Origin: Marinilabiliaceae bacterium UBA5488
GTDB lineage: Bacteria > Bacteroidota > Bacteroidia > Bacteroidales > Marinilabiliaceae
Reading direction: 5' to 3'
DNA length: 64,000 nucleotides
Assembly: GCA_002427105.1 (NCBI GenBank)
Contig: DIPM01000010.1
Span: 28,195-92,194, forward strand
The first letter of the stretch is position 1. The number at the start of each line of letters is the position of its first letter. This document shows, one piece after another, positions 45,845 to 53,954 of this stretch. The translations under genes were made by a program, and so were the position numbers. The notes under the pieces are model-generated. The model worked only from the letters and a program-made list of their open reading frames with translations. It was not told the origin of the DNA and ran no database searches.

Positions 45845-47092
45845 ATGAAGCGATATAATATCAATCACCTGAGTCGTCTGTTGCTGCTTGTGGCAGTGGC
45901 TCTGATAGGGACTACTTTCCATTCTTGTGAAGAGTACCCCGACGCATACGAAAGCACCGGCGGGGTGCCTGAAGTGGTGTATGTTCGCCTGCCGGCTCCC
46001 GAATCTGCCGACTCGCTGATTACGGCTGCCTATATGGAGAATACAATTGTTTTAGTGGGAAATAATCTTACTAGTATTAAGGAGATTTATTTTAATGATC
46101 AAAAAGCGATTCTTAACACCAGCTTTATTACTGCTAATACTCTGTTTGTAAATGTTCCTAAGACTATTCCTACGGCAGTAACCAACAAGATTTACATGGT
46201 TACTACCTCCAGTGACACTGTGGCCTATGATTTTTCAGTCTTGGTGCCTGCCCCCTCAGTAAATAGAATTTCAAATGAGTATGCTCATGATGGGGATGAG
46301 GTAGTGCTGCTCGGGGATTACTTTATTGATGATCCTCAGGTTCCCTTAAGCATTACAATGGCCGGAAATCTTCAGGTTCCTGCTGAAAACATCCTTAGTG
46401 TTAATAAGAATGCGGTACGTTTCGTGATCCCCGAAGGAGCTGAAAAGGGTTATATAAATGTATCCTCAATTTATGGCAACAGCCGCTCAAAGTTTCAGTT
46501 CAGGGACGACCGCGGTATGATTCTGGATTGGGACAATCTTAATGCTAACGGCGGATGGAGAGCCGGCCAAATTCGGGAGAATGATCCTATTGATGGAATA
46601 TCAGGGAAATATGTCTATTTCTCCGGGGATATTCCCGGTGATAATTCTGACTGGAATGAAGATGGCTTTTCTTTTAACCTGTGGGGGACTGCCAACGGAC
46701 GACCTGTAGGCGACTTATTTGATATAAGTTTGGATGAGGCTCTTTTGAAGTTTGAAATTAACGTTCTCGAACCCTGGTCGGCTAATGCTCTTCAAATGAT
46801 TTTTACTCCCTGGGCGACTAGCGGAACCAATAGTTATATTGCTGACGCGAATACTCCTCGCGGATTATGGTATCCCTGGAGGAGCAGTGGTTCCTATACT
46901 ACAGATGGATGGGAAACAGTTGTAGTTCCACTAAAGGACTTCAAATACGACCATACCGGAAAAGATATTGGTGCTGCAAGTCCCGGAAACTTTGGTGGTC
47001 TTACCTTCTTTGTATATCATGGTGGTATAGAAGGTAGTGCTTGTTCGCCGAAGATTTGTATTGACAATATTCGTGTTGTTCCGGCAGAATAG
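45845..47092 (+). CDS. Surface glycan-binding lipoprotein with IPT/TIG domains (SGBP)
   Basis: From MKRYNINHLSRLLLLVAV it has 415 residues with lipobox TTFHSC. Two IPT/TIG immunoglobulin-like domains cover about 45-225 (MENTIVLVGNNLTSIKEIYF; YAHDGDEVVLLGDYFIDDPQ). The C-terminal domain (about 230-415: DDRGMILDWDNLNANGGWRA, ending SPKICIDNIRVVPAE) matches the glycan-binding module of SusE/SGBP-B-type proteins. It should hold the polysaccharide at the cell surface for the SusC/D complex. The in-frame ATG at 45812, overlapping the SusD stop, is an alternative start. Confidence 0.82.
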   Translation: MKRYNINHLSRLLLLVAVALIGTTFHSCEEYPDAYESTGGVPEVVYVRLPAPESADSLITAAYMENTIVLVGNNLTSIKEIYFNDQKAILNTSFITANTLFVNVPKTIPTAVTNKIYMVTTSSDTVAYDFSVLVPAPSVNRISNEYAHDGDEVVLLGDYFIDDPQVPLSITMAGNLQVPAENILSVNKNAVRFVIPEGAEKGYINVSSIYGNSRSKFQFRDDRGMILDWDNLNANGGWRAGQIRENDPIDGISGKYVYFSGDIPGDNSDWNEDGFSFNLWGTANGRPVGDLFDISLDEALLKFEINVLEPWSANALQMIFTPWATSGTNSYIADANTPRGLWYPWRSSGSYTTDGWETVVVPLKDFKYDHTGKDIGAASPGNFGGLTFFVYHGGIEGSACSPKICIDNIRVVPAE

Positions 47093-47118
47093 AGTGATAA
47101 ATCTTAAAGATGTAAATT

Positions 47119-49398
47119 ATGAATCGAAACAGATATAAATGGTCGGCGCTTCTTATGATGTGCCTGGTGCTTATAGGCAGCCTTGCCTTTACTGCATGCG
47201 ATGAGGGCGAAGATCTGGATACAAACCAGATAGACTCAGGAGCCATTGCTTTGAACTCCTTTGGTCCATCTCCTGCAATGCGGGGAGGGGAGCTGCGCTT
47301 TATTGGAACTAACCTTGATAAGGTAAGCAGCATTGATATGCCCGGTGCGGAAGGCATTACTGAGATTACAAAGATTGGTAAATATGAAATTAGAATTACC
47401 ATTCCACAAACAGCACAGCCGGGCCACATTGTGCTTCATACACCTAAGGGAGAAATCAAAACCCTTACTCCTATCAGCTATTCTGAGCCTATCTCAATAT
47501 CAAAGCTTTCCCCGCTGACGATAAAAGCCGGGGCTGTTCTTGCGATAGAGGGTGATTATCTAAATATTGTTGAAGAAGTGATTTTTGCTGATGGGGTTCA
47601 TGTCTTAAAAGCTGATTTTGAATCCCAAACACGTGCCAAGATAGAGCTTAAGGTGCCTTTGGCTGCTCAAACCGGAAAGGTTATTGTGTCCGACGGGGCT
47701 GATTTGCTTTCGGATGGAGAGGAAATACCTTCCTGGGTTTATAGCGAGGGAGACCTTGATGTTATACTGCCAGAGGCTACTGAAACCAGTCCGGCCACAC
47801 CAAAAGCAGGCACTGCATTTACCATAAGCGGTAAGGATCTTGACTTAGTTGCTTCTGTTAAGTTTCAGGAAGCTGAAGTCTCTGAATTTGTGGTTTCTGA
47901 AGATGCTAAAACTTTAACTCTGACGGTTCCTGCAACAGCCAAGGACGGCGAAGTTAAACTAGTAACTTATTCCGGAGTGGAAGTATTAGTTGGCAACACC
48001 TCACTTGTTCAACCTACAGCAGCAATCGAAGACAAGAAAGTTTCTTACGGTGTTGGTGATATCGTTGTGATAAGCGGAACTAATCTGGATTTAGTGGTTT
48101 CAGCAGCATTCACCAACGGTGAAGCAACAGCAGTTACTCTCACAGGTGGCAAAATAAACCTTACTGTGACCGGAGTTGCTCAGAGTGGTGTTATCACGCT
48201 AACTATGGCTAACGGCAATACTGTTGCTGTTGACGGTTTTGTGACTACTAAGCCCTTGGCAGTAATTCCAGCCGATGCGACTCCTCTTGATGAGCTTAGC
48301 ATTGTTTCAACTCTTGGCAATAGAGTGAAAACTGTAATGTTTGGTGATCTTGAAGCCGAAGCTACAGCAAGCGGAACGGGATTCAAAGTGATAGTGCCGC
48401 TTGAGGCTGAATCCGGAGAAGTAACTTTGGTTATGGACAATGGTGAAACTGTTGCAGCAGGAAGCATTGCAATTAATGCATTCACTTTCTGTGCAATCCA
48501 GGAATTTGCTGCGGAAACAACAACGGTTGGAGAATTGATGAAGGCTTCTGTTGTCAATGGATCCGGTCTTACCAATGTTCTTCTCAATGGTGATGACACC
48601 CAGTATTTGCTTGTAGGAACCGTGCTTTACGTTGCCGTTGGGGTCAATCCCGGAGATAATGTAATTACTTTGGTGTCAGGTGAATCTAAAGTAGATTACA
48701 CTATCAAAGTTGTTGCTTCCGGGATGGTTGAAACCATTCTTTATAATACGCCAATTGAATTGGCTGGATGGAGTGCTAACTATGAGTTGAATGTTGACTT
48801 TTCAGGCGCTCCGGCTGATGCAACTGTTCGTATCAGATATACCAAAACTAAGGATGCTCCACAATTCAAGGCATTTAATGGTCACTGGGAGCTGCAATAC
48901 GATGGTTCAAGTGATGGTCATGCTGCCGATGTAGCGGCTGCCGACTATATTGATCTTCCGGTGTCACTGTTCCCATACAGCGATTGGGGTTATTCGATTA
49001 TTCTGCAGGGCGACGGCATGATTGTTTCTTCTATTTCATGGGTGAAAGACTACTCGGCTCCTGTGGCTATTTGGGAAGGTTCTTTTAATAATGCAGGATG
49101 GGCAGGAAACCAGGCATTAGCTTATGGAGCTTTCGATTGGTCATCTGTGAAGGCAGGTCAGACTCTCTATTTCACCTTTACTGTGAATGAGGGAAAAGAC
49201 TGGGCATGTATATCTCTTAGACATGGTGAAGGATGGGGTAACTTACCTACTCCGGAGACAGCTCAATTTGATTTTGGGCCTGGAGACATAACTTTACAGT
49301 ACACCTTAAATCAAGCTGATATCGACGACCTGATTGCTAATAATGGGTTAGTGGTTACCGGCGATAATCTGACATTAACTAAGATTGCCCTTAAATAA
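47119..49398 (+). CDS. Multi-domain IPT/TIG surface lipoprotein
   Basis: A 759-residue lipoprotein (lipobox SLAFTAC) 26 nt after the first SGBP. At least five IPT/TIG-like repeats run from about 40 to 460 (PAMRGGELRFIGTNLDKVSS; TIKAGAVLAIEGDYLNIVEE; PKAGTAFTISGKDLDLVASV; SYGVGDIVVISGTNLDLVVS). The C-terminus (about 540-759) has two beta-rich segments rich in Trp/Asn/Gly (LAGWSANYELNVDFSGAPAD; GSFNNAGWAGNQALAYGAFD) that resemble carbohydrate-binding modules. The likely role is a long surface stalk presenting glycan-binding sites. A terminator follows. Confidence 0.78.
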   Translation: MNRNRYKWSALLMMCLVLIGSLAFTACDEGEDLDTNQIDSGAIALNSFGPSPAMRGGELRFIGTNLDKVSSIDMPGAEGITEITKIGKYEIRITIPQTAQPGHIVLHTPKGEIKTLTPISYSEPISISKLSPLTIKAGAVLAIEGDYLNIVEEVIFADGVHVLKADFESQTRAKIELKVPLAAQTGKVIVSDGADLLSDGEEIPSWVYSEGDLDVILPEATETSPATPKAGTAFTISGKDLDLVASVKFQEAEVSEFVVSEDAKTLTLTVPATAKDGEVKLVTYSGVEVLVGNTSLVQPTAAIEDKKVSYGVGDIVVISGTNLDLVVSAAFTNGEATAVTLTGGKINLTVTGVAQSGVITLTMANGNTVAVDGFVTTKPLAVIPADATPLDELSIVSTLGNRVKTVMFGDLEAEATASGTGFKVIVPLEAESGEVTLVMDNGETVAAGSIAINAFTFCAIQEFAAETTTVGELMKASVVNGSGLTNVLLNGDDTQYLLVGTVLYVAVGVNPGDNVITLVSGESKVDYTIKVVASGMVETILYNTPIELAGWSANYELNVDFSGAPADATVRIRYTKTKDAPQFKAFNGHWELQYDGSSDGHAADVAAADYIDLPVSLFPYSDWGYSIILQGDGMIVSSISWVKDYSAPVAIWEGSFNNAGWAGNQALAYGAFDWSSVKAGQTLYFTFTVNEGKDWACISLRHGEGWGNLPTPETAQFDFGPGDITLQYTLNQADIDDLIANNGLVVTGDNLTLTKIALK

Positions 49399-49420
49399 GG
49401 GCTGATTACGAGCTAAATAT

Positions 49421-49453
49421 AAAAGAGCCATCCCTCCTGAGGATGGCTTTTTT
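49421..49453 (+). terminator. Terminator after the SGBP genes
   Basis: GCCATCC and GGATGGC (loop CTCCTGA), flanked by an A run and a TTTTTT run. It separates SusC-SusD-SGBP-SGBP from the GH26 gene. Confidence 0.82.
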
Positions 49454-49499
49454 ATCGTAAATTGACTGATCTGTATTAGGGAAAGGCCTTATACTGGCT

Positions 49500-49507
49500 T
49501 ATTTTTG
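49500..49507 (+). promoter_or_regulatory. Promoter -7 box for the GH26 gene
   Basis: TATTTTTG, 23 nt before the GH26 ATG and after a strong terminator, matches TAnnTTTG and suggests separate transcription of the enzyme. Confidence 0.45.
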
Positions 49508-49530
49508 TTTTTCACACTTTATGCAACTGT

Positions 49531-50928
49531 ATGAAAAATCTGGTTTATATACCTTTGGTTCTGGTGCTGACTGCTGCAGCCTGTGATGACAAAGAAGAGG
49601 TGCAGCACTCTGCTCCTGTTTTAGTGAGCACCCTTCCCTCTGATGGTGCGGAAGGCGTAGCGTCTAATCAAGTAGTGCAGCTTCGTTTTGATGAGGTTGT
49701 TACACCAGCAATAGCTCATGGTGTTAGCGTGAATGGAGAGGCTGTGGAGATAAAAGTATCCACTCTTTCCCTCACCACTTTGGAGCTTGAAGTGGCACTT
49801 GAAAGTGCTAAGACCTATAAGGTAAAGGTACCTGCAGGTGCTGTAATTAATACTTTTGGGGTTGCTCTGGAAGGCAGTTATTCCTTTTCCTTTTCTACAA
49901 AAGAGGATATTGTGATAATTCCCGACGAGCATCCGGTCGTGGCAAACCCCAGTCCGGAAGTCGTAAAGGTGTACAACTACCTGAAGGAACAGTACGGCAA
50001 GAAGTCCCTTTCAGGAACGATGTCTAATGTGTCGTGGAACATTAACGAAGCGGAATGGGTGCATCTGCATACCGGAAAGTGGCCGGCTATGACAACGGTG
50101 GACTATGGTCATTTGAATCACTCTCCCGCGAACTGGATTGATTATAACCACACCCAGCTTTTGGAAGACTGGTGGTTGGCTAACGGGCTGGTTGGAGCAG
50201 GTTGGCACTGGGTGGTGCCTAAAACCGAGTCGGTGGTTAGCGATCCCTTTGCCTACACCTATAAAACTGAGGAAACAGTCTTTAGACCGGGTAATGCGCT
50301 TACAGAGGGCAGTTGGGAGCATGAAGTCTTACAGGCCGATTTGGCGGAGATGGCCGATTACCTCTTGTTGCTTAAAGAGAAGAACATCCCGGTGCTGTGG
50401 CGTCCCTTGCACGAAGCCGCCGGCAACATTTATGAATACAACAATGGTACCGCCTGGTTTTGGTGGGGTGCCGGAGGTGCCGACAACTACAAGGCTTTAT
50501 GGATACATATGTTTGAGTATTTTGAGTCGCGTGGTCTCAACAACCTTTTGTGGGTGTGGACTACCCAGACCAAAGACGCTGCCTTTTACCCGGGCGATGC
50601 CTACGTTGATATAGTGGGGCGCGACATCTACAACAATGGTTCAGGCAGCGATATCGCTGCACAGTTTGCCTCCATTCAGGCCAAGTATCCCAATAAGATG
50701 GTGACTTTGAGTGAATTTGGCTCTTCAGCGTCCTTTTCTAAGCAGTGGGAAGCTGGTGCTTCCTGGTCTTACTTCATGCCATGGTACGATTACGATCGCA
50801 CCTTAAATCCCGGTTCCGAGGCCTTTAGCGGGAGCAGTCACGAGCATGCCGATGCTGCATGGTGGCAGGATGCCGCTACCCATTCGGATGTGCTCTGGCG
50901 GAAGGATATGCCCAACTGGAAGGACTAA
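49531..50928 (+). CDS. GH26 endo-beta-1,4-mannanase lipoprotein
   Basis: A 465-residue lipoprotein (lipobox LTAAAC, cysteine 18). Residues 27-125 form a Big_5/SbsA Ig-like domain (PVLVSTLPSDGAEGVASNQV). The GH26 catalytic domain covers about 140-465: GHLNHSPANWIDYNH, GAGWHWVVP, acid/base E295 in LWRPLHEAAGNIYEYN, NLLWVWTTQ, and nucleophile E395 in MVTLSEFGSSA. GH26 members cut the beta-1,4-mannan backbone. Linked to the SusC/D-SGBP genes, it points to mannan, glucomannan or galactomannan as the substrate. A fragment of a second GH26 gene lies at 51688. Confidence 0.9.
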   Translation: MKNLVYIPLVLVLTAAACDDKEEVQHSAPVLVSTLPSDGAEGVASNQVVQLRFDEVVTPAIAHGVSVNGEAVEIKVSTLSLTTLELEVALESAKTYKVKVPAGAVINTFGVALEGSYSFSFSTKEDIVIIPDEHPVVANPSPEVVKVYNYLKEQYGKKSLSGTMSNVSWNINEAEWVHLHTGKWPAMTTVDYGHLNHSPANWIDYNHTQLLEDWWLANGLVGAGWHWVVPKTESVVSDPFAYTYKTEETVFRPGNALTEGSWEHEVLQADLAEMADYLLLLKEKNIPVLWRPLHEAAGNIYEYNNGTAWFWWGAGGADNYKALWIHMFEYFESRGLNNLLWVWTTQTKDAAFYPGDAYVDIVGRDIYNNGSGSDIAAQFASIQAKYPNKMVTLSEFGSSASFSKQWEAGASWSYFMPWYDYDRTLNPGSEAFSGSSHEHADAAWWQDAATHSDVLWRKDMPNWKD

Positions 50929-51095
50929 GTGCTTAATTTTGATTTATAAATCAGCGGTTTCAGGGCTGCCAAGGGCAAATATCTTGTGAAAGTAGCTTGT
51001 TAAGCTTCTATCACATACTTACAAAAAAAGCCCCATCCGGAGGTAGTCGTTTTTTTATAGGAGTTTGACAGAGTTTTAGAGTCCCTGTATGGTTT

Positions 51096-51130
51096 AAAAA
51101 AAAAGGTCGCCCGGATTACAGGCGACCTTT
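51096..51130 (-). terminator. Terminator of the broken sorting-tail gene
   Basis: AAAGGTCGCC and GGCGACCTTT form a 10-bp stem with a 9-nt loop. On the minus strand it is followed by a long T run (the A run at 51096-51104), so it terminates the remnant at 51162-51687. Confidence 0.75.
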
Positions 51131-51161
51131 CCTTTTACTTTTTAATAACAATTAAATCGTG

Positions 51162-51687
51162 TTACTTAACCAATGCCTTGATGGCTTTACTGTCAATTTG
51201 AACCATATAAAGCCCGCCAGGCAGAACAATGTTCAGATTTCCACTAACCGCAGCCTGTTCAAAAACCTTAGTGCCGTTAAGGTTGTAAACGATAATGTTG
51301 TTATTTTGCAGTCCTGCTATTTCAATAACACCAGCTTTTGAAATAATATCGACAGAAGGTAAATCGGAACCAAATTCCGGAATAGAGGTGGAAATTGCCG
51401 CCAGACATACGTCGTCAGCATACCAAATGGTGGTAACACCTTCTTGGTCACCTGCACAGTTGAAGCCAAAGGCCAAAAAGACAGTTCCTTCATAGTCGGG
51501 CACCCCTGAAAGATCAATTTCTATTGTTTCCCAGGCAGTGGAAGCGTCGGGTTTTGCCCTACCCCAGGAGCCTATTTGCGTTCCTGTAGTGCTATCATGA
51601 AAGGCAGGTCCTGTGGGTGTTGCATTGTAGGCGTAAACTATGATGTCCTTCCATGCTACGTCGCCTTGTGCACAATATACCCTTACA
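51162..51687 (-). pseudogene. 3' remnant of a secreted protein with sorting-domain-like tail
   Basis: The minus-strand frame is open from the junction near 51687 to the TAA at 51162 but has no proper start. The upstream part (GDVAWKDIIVYAYNATPTGP) to WYADDVCLAA looks like a carbohydrate-binding or lectin-like domain. The last 75 residues (NNIIVYNLNGTKVFEQAAVS, then LPGGLYMVQIDSKAIKALVK) resemble a type IX secretion sorting domain. The 5' part is lost; the sequence runs directly into a remnant of a GH26 gene on the other strand. Confidence 0.65.
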
Positions 51688-51771
51688 GATGCCGATGTGG
51701 CATGGTGGTAGGATGGCGCTACCCATAAAGCTGTTCTTTGGCGAGGCGATTTGCCTGACTGGAAATGCTGA
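51688..51771 (+). pseudogene. 3' end relic of a second GH26 gene
   Basis: In the plus frame this reads DADVAWW-stop-DGATHKAVLWRGDLPDWKC-stop. The intact GH26 at 50928 ends HADAAWWQDAATHSDVLW, then RKDMPNWKD. Spacing and most residues match, with a CAG-to-TAG nonsense change. It is the last 28 codons of a former paralogue. Confidence 0.75.
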
Positions 51772-51776
51772 CAGTA

Positions 51777-52742
51777 TTATAGTGGTGGTTCCTGAAAAAG
51801 ACAGCTGTATCCATGGCAAGTGCTAAGGATATAATCCTTAATTGTGTTTTTTAGCTCGATGGGATATTCTATTTCTGCCATACAGCCTGTATTTAAGAGC
51901 CATGATGCAAATCCTTTCAGCTCTTTATTGACAAAAAACAATCTTGTCCGGTTTTTGTCCTGATGCTCTTCCCATCTGAAGCCATAATAGTATTTGGAAT
52001 TCTGCAGACGGTTTAAATAACTATTACTTACGATAATTGATATGTTAGGACTTTCGCTACTATTAGTGAGTTTGAGATATTCTTCCAAACTTGGGTGTGA
52101 TTTGTGTTTGAAGGAGTCTGAAGTGGTTTTCAGCGACACAATCCGGTCAAGCCGAAAGTCGCGATACTCATTTCGCAAGTTGCACCATGCAAACAGGTGC
52201 CAGTTTGAAAAATAGCTGCATAGACCTATGGGTTCTATCCTTCTGAGGCTTGTTGATGAGGAAGATTTTGCAGTATACTCAATTTCGATAACAGATTTTT
52301 TTGCTAAAGCTTGTTGGATATCCAAAATGTAAAGGGCATTTGGCCTTTGAGATGAATTAGAAAGAACAGTGATGCTTGTATCGATTTTTTCCAGGTAGTC
52401 TTTTTCTTCAGTATGAAGCAAAGCTTTTATTTTATAAACAGCAGAACTGAAGTTGCCACATGTAATGCTGTCACTCATTCCCTTGGTTAGTTTTTCTGCT
52501 AAAAGAATTGCGGAGGCTTCCTCATGAGTAAACATTACAGGAGGCAAATGGTAATTGTCCAGCAGAAAGTAGCCAACACCGGCTTCTGCACCTAAGGGGA
52601 TTCCACTTTCTTCCAGGGAGCGTAAATCGCGGTAAATTGTTCGCAGACTAACATCGAATCTGTGGGCTAGCTCCTCTGCTTTAACTACTCGTTTACTTTG
52701 AAGATGAGTTATAATTGCTTGTAGTCTTTCAATACGATTCAT
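51777..52742 (-). CDS. WYL-domain transcriptional regulator (DeoR/YafY type)
   Basis: From MNRIERLQAIITHLQSKRVV it has 321 residues. An HTH_11 DNA-binding domain covers 1-60 (AEELAHRFDVSLRTIYRDLR), followed by the YafY-type GYFLLDNYHLPPVMFTHEEA linker and a WYL domain about 140-215 (IEIEYTAKSSSSTSLRRIEP; SNWHLFAWCNLRNEYRDFRL). WYL domains sense ligands, often nucleic acids. It is downstream of the effector-binding gene, so the two probably form one unit. The 26 codons before the chosen start do not fit the family. Confidence 0.87.
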   Translation of the reverse strand: MNRIERLQAIITHLQSKRVVKAEELAHRFDVSLRTIYRDLRSLEESGIPLGAEAGVGYFLLDNYHLPPVMFTHEEASAILLAEKLTKGMSDSITCGNFSSAVYKIKALLHTEEKDYLEKIDTSITVLSNSSQRPNALYILDIQQALAKKSVIEIEYTAKSSSSTSLRRIEPIGLCSYFSNWHLFAWCNLRNEYRDFRLDRIVSLKTTSDSFKHKSHPSLEEYLKLTNSSESPNISIIVSNSYLNRLQNSKYYYGFRWEEHQDKNRTRLFFVNKELKGFASWLLNTGCMAEIEYPIELKNTIKDYILSTCHGYSCLFQEPPL

Positions 52743-52877
52743 GATAATCTGATTAAAGCAGCTATGGTAACTATCCCTGATACAAAATGATTGGTCATAA
52801 CGAGCTGTGAATTTAGTCAATATTTTCAGTGAAGCAGCTACATAAAAACAGGTATTTTTATGTAGCCGCTACTAGGC

Positions 52878-53330
52878 TTACTGAATACCAACCTGAACTT
52901 CCGTGATGCAATTGTCTTGATTTTCAAAATCGCAGACATGGTATATTTCCCGACTTATCCCTGTGTAGTTATACTTATTTGAGTAAAGAAAACCCATCAG
53001 CTTCTCATAACATGATGATAATCGACTCCAAGACCCATGATGAGTTGTGGCAATACACTTAAACTCTTTCAATGAGGAGTATTGAAAAGGTGAGGGATCT
53101 CCTTTCATTTCCTTTATCGGGATGCACATTTCCAAGTCAAAAACGGTGTCTGGTCTGCCATCGCAATTTCTGTATTGCCAGACAAGTGAAGCGCCAATTT
53201 CCAGATTCAGTTCTGATACTTTTTGCATCAAGGATTCTGAGATGCTTCCTGTGTCGGACACCAGCTTCTCAAGTGTTGTTGAGAGGGACGTCTTTAATAC
53301 CAGGATCTCTTTTTCATTTTTTGTAGTCAT
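52878..53330 (-). CDS. GyrI-like effector-binding domain protein
   Basis: A 150-residue single-domain protein. DTVFDLEMCIPIKEM and KEFKCIATTHHGSWSRLSSC, then the C-terminal CDFENQDNCITEVQVGIQ, match the GyrI-like/AraC effector-binding fold, a small-molecule pocket with a conserved Glu (TEVQVGI). It carries no DNA-binding part and lies 135 nt upstream of the WYL regulator on the same strand. A sensing or sequestering partner role is inferred. An inverted repeat lies 37 nt upstream. Confidence 0.8.
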   Translation of the reverse strand: MTTKNEKEILVLKTSLSTTLEKLVSDTGSISESLMQKVSELNLEIGASLVWQYRNCDGRPDTVFDLEMCIPIKEMKGDPSPFQYSSLKEFKCIATTHHGSWSRLSSCYEKLMGFLYSNKYNYTGISREIYHVCDFENQDNCITEVQVGIQ

Positions 53331-53366
53331 AATGCTATTTTTTAGTTTATTACTACAAAGAAAAGG

Positions 53367-53398
53367 CAGCCTACTGACAACAGTATGTCAGTAGGCTG
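53367..53398. terminator. 13-bp perfect inverted repeat, terminator or operator
   Basis: CAGCCTACTGACA and TGTCAGTAGGCTG with a 6-nt loop, between the broken gene at 53436 and the effector-binding gene. On the minus strand it is followed by CCTTTTCTTTG, a weak T tract, so it may end transcription of the broken gene. It could also be an operator for the WYL regulator. Confidence 0.5.
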
Positions 53399-53435
53399 AT
53401 TCAATAATTCTCCTTACGGTAGTGAGTGTGATTTC

Positions 53436-53926
53436 TTATTTTTTTGATACTTTGCAAACGCTACCGCTTTCATTCTTAAAAATATACAGCCCGTTTGGCA
53501 AAGCAGAAATGCTCTTTTGATTTTGTCCTTGGTTTACTTCTATGATTTTTACTATTCTTTATCCATGGCTAAGCCATCGAAATGGTAATTTGTGTAGGAA
53601 TAGCTTTCCTCGGTTTTGCTTTTGCTTTGTCCGACTAATGTTCCACCGGTACCATTCACAAGGGTTTCGTAGCTGTCCGGTAAAGTTTCATAAATGTAAA
53701 GGACGTCCGGTGTTGTGTTATCATCCAGCATGAAAGAGAACTGTTGCAAGCCAACCAGGGTTGCGGCACCCACTTCTCCAGATCCATTACCTTGTATTGA
53801 TGGAGTAAATCCCTGTCCTAGAATTTCTCGGGTCATGCCGGTAGTCCCTTGTCCAATAGTAAATGTTTGGCTATTTGCTGTTAGCGAGCAAAGAATAGCA
53901 ATTGTTAATTACCGGATTCCTTTCAT
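53436..53926 (-). pseudogene. Broken secreted protein with sorting-domain-like C-terminus
   Basis: The frame starts MKGIR, stops at TAA (53909-53911), then continues LTIAILCSLTANSQTFTIGQ as a signal peptide and mature start. It proceeds through QFSFMLDDNTTPDVLYIYET to a stop at 53552. In another frame the tail resumes (KIIEVNQGQNQKSISALPNG, then LYIFKNESGSVCKVSKK) to 53436. One nonsense change plus a frameshift show it is not functional. The tail resembles a type IX secretion sorting domain. Confidence 0.72.
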
Positions 53927-53954
53927 TTAGGGATTAGGTGAGCAATTTGTGTCT

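Noticed and set aside
51001..51060. Terminator after GH26 (AAAAAAGCCCC region)
   Set aside because: The A run and T run are present, but the arms between them do not pair well enough to support a hairpin.
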